Positions 56,987 through 64,000 of a stretch of 64,000 nt of DNA are shown here, piece after piece. Both the position numbers and the translations under genes were made by a program. Position 1 is the stretch's first letter; each line of letters opens with the position of its first letter. The notes below the pieces were generated by a model, which saw only the letters and a program-made list of their open reading frames with translations, had not been told where the DNA came from and searched no databases. The DNA is from Gibbula magus (taxonomy: Eukaryota; Mollusca; Gastropoda; Trochida; Trochidae). The stretch lies in NCBI GenBank assembly GCA_936450465.1, contig OW388293.1, forward strand, positions 24,391,860 through 24,455,859. The letters are read 5' to 3'.

Positions 56987-58679
56987 GGGATCAGGTGAAG
57001 GGTCAGGTGGTCCGGCTCCAAATGGACAACAGGACCGCCATGACTTACATTCTCAAACAGGGTGGGACGGTTTCCCCGTCCCTCCTGGAGGAGACATGGC
57101 AGTTCTTCCTCTGGTGCGACGAAGTCGACACCCAGGTCCTGCCAGTGTACTTGCCAGGGGTGGACAATGTCCGAGCAGACGCGCTGTCTCGCCGGATCCT
57201 TGCCCCCCACGAGTGGCTACTGGATCGAGAGATATTCGAGATTATCTCCCAGTTATACGGGTCATTCCAGGTGGATCTGTTTGCGTCAGGGACGAACTTT
57301 CAGATACCCCAGTTTTGCTCCAGAATACCCGACACTCGGGCTCTATCCCAGGATGCATTCGAACTGGACTGGACAGACAGAGTTCTGTGGGCCTTCCCAC
57401 CAGTGCCTCTGATCTCCAAGGTCCTAGCCCGTCTAGCCACTCATCCTCCGCGTCTGCTGGTGCTAATCACACCTCTGTGGGCAGCGCAAACTTGGTTTCC
57501 ACAGGTACTCAGGTCTCTGGCTATGCCACCTGCTCTGTTACCGTGTCGGCCGGGACTTCTGTCCCAGGACGGAGCCCCCCACCCCAACCCCAGGGTGCAG
57601 TGGGTGGCCTGGCCTCTGTCCGGAATCGCCTCCAAAACAGCGGTATTCCTGCACGAGTTGCAGACACAATACTGGCTTCGAGGAGGGATTCAACGAACAT
57701 TCAATATGAGGATAGATGGGCCTGCTATTCGCGCTGGTGTGCAGATAGGGACGTTCTCGATCCCTTTTCTGCAGATCTAGTGTTTGTCTTGGAGTTCCTG
57801 CAGTCTAGATTAGATGCTGGCTTGGCCGCATCTACTGTCAGGGGTTACTCCACGGCTATTTCAGCCTTTCATGTGCCAGTGGACGGCGCCCTTTTGGGGG
57901 TACATCCTCTGGTTCAGCGCTTTTTAGCAGGCGTGGACAGGATCCGACCTCCTGTGAGGCGGTCCAGCCCGGTTTGGGACCTTTCGATAGTCCTGGATTG
58001 GCTCTCGGGTCCGCAATTTAGGGATTTATCATCAGTATCACTGCAACTGCTTACTTGGAAGGCAGTTTTTCTAGTGGCGGTGGCGTCTGGCAGACGGGTA
58101 GGAGACATACATGCTATGTCCTCCAATCCCGAGCTTACAGTCTTCCACAGGGACAGAGTCAGCATTAGACTGCCAGACTCCTACCGGCCAAAAGTGGCCC
58201 ACTCATTCCATGTCTCGGCCCCAATAGAATTACCGGCTCTGAGACAACCGGCTGCATCAGGGTCTCAGGCCTCGCACGCACACATTCTGGACGTGCGCAG
58301 GACGCTGAGAGCCTATCTCAAAAGAACGGCCTCCATCCGTAGAGATGAGCAACTCTTTTGTTGTTATGGGGGAGGTAAGCAGGGCTTGCCCGCTTCTACG
58401 CAGACCATATCAAGATGGATTGTCTCGACAATCTGTCTTGCATATGTTCACAAGGGCCGTGAGCCCCCGGGTAACCTCAAGGCTCATTCGGTTAGGGCAG
58501 TTGCGACGTCTAAGGCGTATGCAGCGGCCCTGCCCATTGAAGAGATCTGCTCCGCTGCTATCTGGAGCCAGCCTAGCACGTTCATTCGTCACTACCAACT
58601 CGACAGGCTCTCGGCGGAGCGTGCTCGGTTTGGTCAGACAGTTCTCTCCGGTGGGCAGAGTCGTCAACCCCCTAGCTGA
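56943..58679 (+). CDS. DIRS tyrosine recombinase (integrase)
   Basis: The enzyme inserts the circular cDNA into the genome. The recognisable protein begins near 57600 (ASVRNRLQNSG...), with an N-terminal DNA-binding helical domain (YEDRWACYSRWCADRDVLDPF, STVRGYSTAISAFHV) and a C-terminal catalytic domain. Active-site residues are in place: Arg in ASGRRVGD (residues 384-385), His and Arg in AHSVRAVATSKA (H515, R518), Trp in AAIWSQPS (W541) and the nucleophile Tyr in FIRHYQLD (Y551). The ATG at 56943 is the first in frame, but the first ~220 codons overlap the RNase H/methyltransferase frame and look like shadow sequence; the real start is probably later. It ends with TGA at 58677 and appears intact. 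Confidence 0.92.
   Translation: MCWNWGGQIGSATSEGSGEGSGGPAPNGQQDRHDLHSQTGWDGFPVPPGGDMAVLPLVRRSRHPGPASVLARGGQCPSRRAVSPDPCPPRVATGSRDIRDYLPVIRVIPGGSVCVRDELSDTPVLLQNTRHSGSIPGCIRTGLDRQSSVGLPTSASDLQGPSPSSHSSSASAGANHTSVGSANLVSTGTQVSGYATCSVTVSAGTSVPGRSPPPQPQGAVGGLASVRNRLQNSGIPARVADTILASRRDSTNIQYEDRWACYSRWCADRDVLDPFSADLVFVLEFLQSRLDAGLAASTVRGYSTAISAFHVPVDGALLGVHPLVQRFLAGVDRIRPPVRRSSPVWDLSIVLDWLSGPQFRDLSSVSLQLLTWKAVFLVAVASGRRVGDIHAMSSNPELTVFHRDRVSIRLPDSYRPKVAHSFHVSAPIELPALRQPAASGSQASHAHILDVRRTLRAYLKRTASIRRDEQLFCCYGGGKQGLPASTQTISRWIVSTICLAYVHKGREPPGNLKAHSVRAVATSKAYAAALPIEEICSAAIWSQPSTFIRHYQLDRLSAERARFGQTVLSGGQSRQPPS
56963..57780 (+). CDS. DIRS RNase H C-terminal half and methyltransferase-like domain
   Basis: This is a continuation of the polymerase polyprotein after the frame break. 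ARLVLQHLRDQV and QMDNRTAMTYI carry the RNase H helix and third catalytic Asp, and LPGVDNVRADALSRR is the usual end of the DIRS RNase H. The next part (FQVDLFASGTNFQIPQF, DAFELDW, LWAFPPVPLI, LVLITPLWAAQTWFPQV) matches in style the domain that follows RNase H in DIRS elements and is often described as an adenine-methyltransferase-like domain, with AFPP as the candidate active-site motif. I cannot confirm that activity. The C-terminal part overlaps the recombinase frame. Confidence 0.83.
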
Positions 58680-59057
58680 ATGAGCAGAGGAGGGTTGTGC
58701 GTTCTGTTTTTAAATGTTACTAATGCCACTAATATCACGTTGATACTAAGGGCCCAAGTCCTTTTTTCCCAAGGTGACCTCCCTGGCTGAGGTCCCCCGC
58801 GGGGAGTTTATATGGTACCTTTTTTGCCCTCGTTCTCTCTTTTCAAAAAAAAAGGGGGGGGGGGGGGGGGGGCGGGGTATTTTGACCAGTAAGGCGACTG
58901 CGAGTGCGCCAGGTAATCCCCAGGTCAATGTTGGTCTCCTCCATGGTGGATTCGCAAGGTACTTTGGGTGAGTTAACTTTGTATATTCGTATATTCTGTG
59001 CGCCTTTGGGTGCAGTCTGAATGCCACTGCCTTAGATTCAATCTTTGGGAGTCTGTC
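58680..59057 (+). other. DIRS 3' untranslated region with an A9-G20 tract
   Basis: Non-coding DNA between the recombinase stop and the internal complementary region. It includes a poly-A run followed by about 20 G (58847-58872). Frames crossing it in both directions (poly-Gly, poly-Pro) are artefacts. Confidence 0.7.
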
Positions 59058-59154
59058 TTATGCAATAAGTACCCCAAGGAGGATCCCTTCTGAAAAAGAA
59101 TCGAATTAACCTGTATAGGTTTCAGATTCTTTGAAGAGGATCCTCCTTGGGGTA
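59058..59154. repeat. DIRS internal complementary region
   Basis: The left half (59058-59102, ending CTGAAAAAGAATC) is the exact complement of the first 45 bases of the element. The right half (from about 59103, containing AACCTGTATAGGTTTCAGAT) is the complement of the last ~50 bases. Together they equal the outer left and right ends joined head to tail, as expected of the template that restores the ends in DIRS circle formation. One base differs (GTTAATTC here against GTTAGTTC at the right end). Confidence 0.93.
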
Positions 59155-59196
59155 GGGCCACCCACCTCCCCTTCATTCAGCCTGCATGACTGGATG

Positions 59197-59418
59197 GAAA
59201 AGTGGTGAGATTAGAGTTATCCGCCCCTGGTTGCATGACAACCGTAAGGGGTGGGGCTCGAAAGGGGTGACCCAAAGTACGTTTTTTTAGTTTTTTAACT
59301 AATTTTAAGTGGAAAATATAGTTACAACCTGTCATATATCAAAAATCAAGGATTTTATGCAATAAGTACCCCAAGGAGGATCCTCTTCAAAGAATCTGAA
59401 ACCTATACAGGTTAGTTC
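59197..59418 (-). repeat. DIRS right inverted terminal repeat
   Basis: Complement of the left repeat, with an extra ~25 bases at the outer edge (CTGAAACCTATACAGGTTAG) absent on the left. A short right-hand extension is a known asymmetry of DIRS-1-type elements. The exact last base is uncertain within about five bases. Confidence 0.9.
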
Positions 59419-59427
59419 GAATTGTTT

Positions 59428-59790
59428 TCATAAATATATTTATTACTCATATGGTTGAAAATAACCGAGTTAATATTATTGATATGAGCACATGTGCTTA
59501 GCAACCATTGTTTCACAGCGACTTCCCGTCTGTGATTGTTCGTGACATCACTGTAGCTTGCCATCGCAAGAGAAGTGGGTCGTTTCATGGCTAATTTTAC
59601 GCGAATCAAATGGAATAAAATGGGTAATAAAGAAATTATTACACTCGAAAGTGTTTCATATGGCTTTTACGAAACTCGTGCAAATTTATGTATAACCTTT
59701 GCTCTCGCTCGTGCAATACAAAAATTCACACTTGTTTCGTAAAAGTCATATGACACAATTCCTCGGGTAATAATCTCTATATATCCTTAT
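59428..59790 (-). repeat. Foldback-family repeat, copy 3 (most complete), abutting the DIRS right end
   Basis: It contains GAAAATAACCGAGTTAATAT, TGAGCACATGTGCTTAGCAA, AATGGGTAATAAAGAAATTA and a palindromic end with arms TTTCATATGGCTTTTACGAA and CGTAAAAGTCATATGAC (59649-59757). This is the reverse-orientation counterpart of 31083-31372, and the palindromic end matches 352-477. It begins within about 10-30 bases of the retrotransposon border. Confidence 0.72.
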
Positions 59791-60047
59791 AAAGGTGATT
59801 TGAAATAAAAATTCATGTAACTTTTTAAAAATTGTGGATACATGTTGTAGTGCAGATATTGTACTTGTTTCGAATGAGTCCAATGAAAGTGGAGCACCTA
59901 GGTGTTTCCAGTTCCAAATTTCCAAACAGATAAACCACTCAACCATTAACTTAACTTAGTCCTGCCCAATGGCTGTGTAAAACAAATAAGAGTGTAGATT
60001 CTTATTGGCATCATTGAAATTTTAGTGAATATACTTTTTGTTTTTTC

Positions 60048-60373
60048 GACCCCATTTTTTTGGTGGGGGGGGGGGGGGAGATAGTGTAAAGTGTGTTCGA
60101 TTTCGGATTAAGAGGTCTGGGGTTTTAGTATCAACCACAGACTCGGCAACTTTGGAGAACTGTACTACATGCAGCAAGTTTTTGGTGCAATGCTACACTG
60201 AATATCAATGCAGTACCACCCATGTTTCGCTAGCCTATGCTCCTAGGTTTCATGGCAATGCATAGCCGTCATGGCATTACAGGCTTTCTCTCTGTAAATA
60301 ATACTAGCAGCCGTGATGTAAGTGTAAGTGAAATACTTTTGCAAGGGGCATTAAACCCCAATGGACCCCATTT
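60048..60373 (+). mobile_element. S1 SINE, old copy with 10-bp target duplications
   Basis: GACCCCATTT at 60048-60057 and 60364-60373 brackets a diverged copy. The tRNA head is largely decayed, with a 12-14 G run at its start and a broken B box (GGGGTTTTAGTATC). The body (TGCAATGCTACACTGAATAT, AATACTAGCAGCCGTGATGT) and tail (GGGGCATTAAACCCCAATG) are clear. The (CTCAC)n tail is lost. Confidence 0.85.
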
Positions 60374-60629
60374 ATATGACTCAAAATCATGTATGACACA
60401 TGCATATTAAGCCGACATGCCATTAGAGACAGAAATCTGGCAGAAACACCTGCTATTGAATAATGGAATTGGCGTCAGGAAGTAATATTTATTGAATCTG
60501 ATTTAATCTTTTGTTGATGTAAATTGCACAGACAGATTCACATAATAAAACCTGCACAATTAAGGTTATCAATTGTCAGAGTGAAAGCTAAACATGTATT
60601 TGTATCAAGGAAGGTGTTTGTTCTCCTGT

Positions 60630-60896
60630 TCCATTGAAATACGCCAGGGGCACGGAAACTTTGTCTGCAGTAGAGAACTGTTCTACACTCAATAACGTTT
60701 GGGTGCAATGCTACACTGAATTTCAGCGTAGTACCACATGGTTCGCTAGTTCCAGCAGATGCTTGCAGGTTTCACCGCAATACATAACCATATGCTTTGG
60801 GGGCTTTCTCCTTGCCATAATGGTAGCAGCTGCGATATAAATGAAATACTCCTGAAAGAAGCATTAAACCCCAACTCACCTCACCTCCATTGACAT
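60630..60896 (+). mobile_element. S1 SINE, 5'-truncated
   Basis: It begins at CGCCAGGGGCACGGAAACTT just after the B box position and ends GAAGCATTAAACCCCAACTC plus CACCTCACC. Probable 11-base target duplications with one mismatch (TCCATTGAAAT, TCCATTGACAT) flank it. The 68-codon frame here is a translation of the SINE. Confidence 0.87.
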
Positions 60897-63800
60897 ATTT
60901 TCTTTGGGAAAGGGTTTAGATCAGTATTTCAGTGAAAGAGTCTGGCCATGGGGAAGGCTTACATTGCGCAGAAAGCTCTGAACAGTTACCAGAGATAGGA
61001 TGTAATTAAGAATAATTACTAACATGGCAGATATCATATAATTACTGCCTACTGTCTAAGCGCAATATCTTCTTGTTTCTCCATGTGGCATCCATGCACT
61101 TTATTACCACCAGCAGCTGCCGCCTCCATTATTAATCTCTGAGTTTGTCAGAACGACTTCTGATTATATTATGAAGAATTCTTGCAAATGCTTTTGTCAA
61201 TTAAACTTATTATTTATTGAGGTTCGGGTATTGTAAGTTTGAGAAAGACAAGAAATATTTTGACATTTCGTTAAAAAGTACAGGTGATTAGGATTTGGGA
61301 ATTCATGAAAAAAATAATAATTTTTTAAAACTGTTTCTCAGGTGTCAGCACATCAGTTTAAAGTTTTATTTATGCGCCTTTTGTTATTGACAGCTTTTTA
61401 TTGTCATTTGAACACAATAAAAATAACAATTTGCCGCATCAGTTTTTGTAAATCCAAAAGTCCATTTTCCCACTAAAAAAATTGGTCTGTAAGATCACTT
61501 GTGCTTCTTTTGTGTATACTTCTACCGCTTCCAGGCTATGTTTTGATGGAAAAAAAGAAAGTACTCCTTCTCCATCGTTATTTTTTTAAAGTAAAGTCCT
61601 ACTACATACCCTCGTCACTTTTGAAAAAAATGTGCCTGAGAAACATTTAACTTTTTTATGCAACCTAACCATATTGTTAGTTGCTTCTTGTGTATAATTA
61701 TAATAAATGAATTGTGCGAAGCTCTGTTAACAATTTGGTGGAAGAAGTTTAAAGTTTTAATAAATTCAATAAATCATAACTTTCAATAAGCATGGTCATT
61801 TATTTATTCTTAATCTACTGAACCAATGATTATAGTTATATTTATTTGAGTGACATGTTAAGGTTTCTTATTTAGAATATTCACAAGTTGATGAAGATAT
61901 GTTATCCTAAAAACATCAAGGTATATGTCTTTGTCGGTTAAATGTTCGAATTTAATGTATCTATTTATGTTAAATATACCATTATAGCCTATCTCTCTCT
62001 ATTCATGTGGTTAATTCGAGATTATTACCCTAAAAATAAATTCCTGTAATATTGGCTGCTCTGAATGCCTAGCAAAGTAAATATTTTAGAATTTACAATG
62101 AAGAAATTTCCTAGAAATCTTACTTTCCGTACTTCCATGCCAAAAAAAGTTCTGTCTGGTAATATTCTAAAGAGATGTTATAAAGGACTAAAATCCTTTG
62201 GATTTGTAACACAATGCCTGAAGCATATCAGCTAGCTTTAGAATGTCGGAAACTTCAGTTTCAGTTTTCATTATTCTGTGTCACCTGATTAAGTCGAGGC
62301 GATTATCTCTTTTAGTATTTTTCAGATCAGAGAAAACCTGTTTTGAATTCCAATTTTAAAAAAAGCTTTAGTTCAGTAAGTGCGAAATTTCATGCAACAA
62401 AATAATCAAAGTCATCTCAACACAATACAAGACTGATCTGATTGCAGCTGATTGCGTCCTGCATCAGAAAACTTTAACTAAATGCATAGGGGACAAAAGG
62501 GAATTGGGCTTCACAGATTTTGAAGACAGTAGTCATCTTTTTGTTAACTTTAACATTAATGTGTGTGAAAGCTTTTCCGTCAGCCAATTGTGCCATTACC
62601 ATTACCTCTATCAGAATGACAACAACCAAATGGGAAGATGAAAATTTCTAAAAGATTATCGATCTGACGTCCTTTTGAAACTTGATCAATGCAATCATGC
62701 CTATAGCATCCCTTTGATTTTCATCTGGTGCATCATTGAAGTTATTCTCAAAGTAGTATCAGAGAGATCTTTCATTGACGTTTGATTTTTAAATTTATTA
62801 ATTCATAATTGTCAATATTATTAAGAATATTTTGCTCAATATAAATAAACTGAATTCATAATGCCTTAAGATATGAAAACAAAAAAATTGTTGTTATGGA
62901 ATATTTCTTCTTTAATAATGGAGGAAGTACTCGAACCTTTGATTAACGAGTCAACTTGAAAGACTATTTTCCTGAAAACTAATTATTAGCATACAGCAAA
63001 ACACTATAAAGACCTAGAGCATGTATGAAAAGTTTCACATGAAAGATGACTGTAACAGCTAATGATCAGCTTTGTTGCTTGAGTGACTCACTATAAGAAG
63101 AAGGCCATGGACAACCAGTTTGAAGTGTTTTAATGTGATGCGACAGATGTAATTCTGTTCAAGTTATTCTCGAGGTCCTCCTGTCCCTGCTCTACCTTCA
63201 GGCTTCGCTTATCAGAACCTGAAATTTGTATTGACACAGGAATTTCTTTCGGCTTTTATCTGCTGATTTTGAACTTTGGAATGTCAATGTCATAATTTTC
63301 TCTGGAATCTATTTTTTATCATTCTTCAGATGAAACAGATCATTTTTTGTGTTAACTATTATGGTCATTGAATTGTGCAAGAAATATTTTTGAAATGTCG
63401 TATAAATTTGAAATATGGGTTATATGCACTGTATATACAATACTATGATTTAGATGAAAAATATCAGTCCCATAAAATACACTAATGTTGAATATACAAA
63501 AATTCTTCTTTCAAGGTCATGTTGATGACTGTTCTGATTTTTCATTGGCTTATAGTTCTCAAAGAGAGATGTCAAAGTTTTAAATTTAATATTATAGAAT
63601 TGTTTGGATGGCATGATTATTTTTACATTTCGTTTTCAGTTGACATTGAAAATGCATAAAGGTCTCTCAAGTAGTAGTGTGGCATATTAAAATATTCTTT
63701 TAACATGAAGTTGATAAATTTTTGCTTTTCTTGTGGAAATTAATAAAAGTTTGGTTGATAAAATTGACCAGGTACTGTTACTGGTAATAGTTTAAGGTTG

Positions 63801-64000
63801 TATAGAATATCCAATCTAGTAATGATGACCAACCAGTATAATGATAACAGTAAGGTTTTCTGGATAACAATTAACTTCTTTCATGTGAAAATACACGACG
63901 TTTCTGACTATATGCTTATTCCTTCAACAGGTGGAATGATGTTATTTCACTTGTAGTTTGTCACTTGTCAGCACTGCTTTATTTCACATTCCTTATGTGT
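60897..64000. other. AT-rich non-coding DNA to the window end
   Basis: No gene, RNA gene, tandem array or recognisable mobile element is visible, and no open frame of note. It is the longest featureless stretch in the window. Confidence 0.55.

Larger units (their letters stand above)
52774..59418 (+). mobile_element. DIRS-type (tyrosine-recombinase) retrotransposon, nearly complete
   Basis: The 6.6-kb element has inverted terminal repeats (52774-52978 and 59197-59418), an internal complementary region (59058-59154), and, in order, Gag-like, reverse transcriptase, RNase H/methyltransferase-like and tyrosine recombinase coding regions. This order and the inverted ends are diagnostic of DIRS elements, which integrate as circles through the recombinase and make no target duplication. 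None is seen here. The coding part is much more GC-rich than the surrounding DNA. The two terminal repeats differ at almost no positions over about 190 bases, which implies recent insertion. Two frame breaks, each with a G7 run at or near it, are the only lesions noticed. Confidence 0.95.

Overview
This is a eukaryotic, animal-type window, AT-rich and dominated by non-coding repeats. Abundant tRNA-derived SINEs ending in GCGGCGTTAAACCCCAACTC plus (CTCAC)n or (TCAC)n, several GTCCGTCC-rich tandem-repeat elements of the kind known from bivalves and gastropods, and a DIRS-type retrotransposon point to a mollusc, most likely a gastropod. That assignment is inference from repeat style, not from a host gene. 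I found no convincing host exon on either strand, so the window is probably intergenic or the inside of a very large intron.

Layout. 0-16 kb: unique AT-rich DNA with SINE copies, a foldback element with a tRNA-like centre (5.79-6.01 kb), local duplications, G/C homopolymers, and one textbook full-length SINE with 14-bp target duplications (15.23-15.54 kb). 16-28 kb: a short hairpin MITE, a ~155-bp tandem repeat, a second tRNA-derived SINE type (24.1-24.4 kb) and a 39-bp minisatellite (25.5-26.2 kb). 28.6-30.2, 44.3-45.1 and 48.5-49.8 kb: three elements sharing one architecture (C5/G5 hairpin at the 5' end, GTCC/GTCT microsatellite, unrelated 146-171-bp tandem units, a repeated GGGGG arm and a terminal CTTGTT), resembling Helentron-associated or 'pearl' elements. 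32.9 kb: a TTAA-flanked Kolobok-like MITE. 34.4-35.6 kb: a 71-bp tandem array split by an insertion that starts with a long palindrome. 37-41 kb: 102-bp and 60-bp tandem arrays. 42.4-43.0 kb: SINEs with a 24-copy CTCAC array. 47.8-50.3 kb: a large short-unit tandem array split by the third Helentron-like element. 52.77-59.42 kb: a nearly complete DIRS element, the only real coding content. 59.4-64 kb: a foldback repeat, two more SINEs and featureless AT-rich DNA.

The DIRS element has inverted terminal repeats almost identical to each other, an internal complementary region matching both outer ends joined together, a Gag-like frame, reverse transcriptase, RNase H plus a methyltransferase-like tail, and a tyrosine recombinase with its catalytic residues in place. 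In the known DIRS life cycle Gag packages the RNA, RT/RNase H copies it using the terminal and internal complementary regions to make a circle, and the recombinase inserts the circle without target duplication. Only two reading-frame breaks separate this copy from an intact one, and each has a 7-G homopolymer at or near it. No computation was run; repeat counts and periods are by eye.
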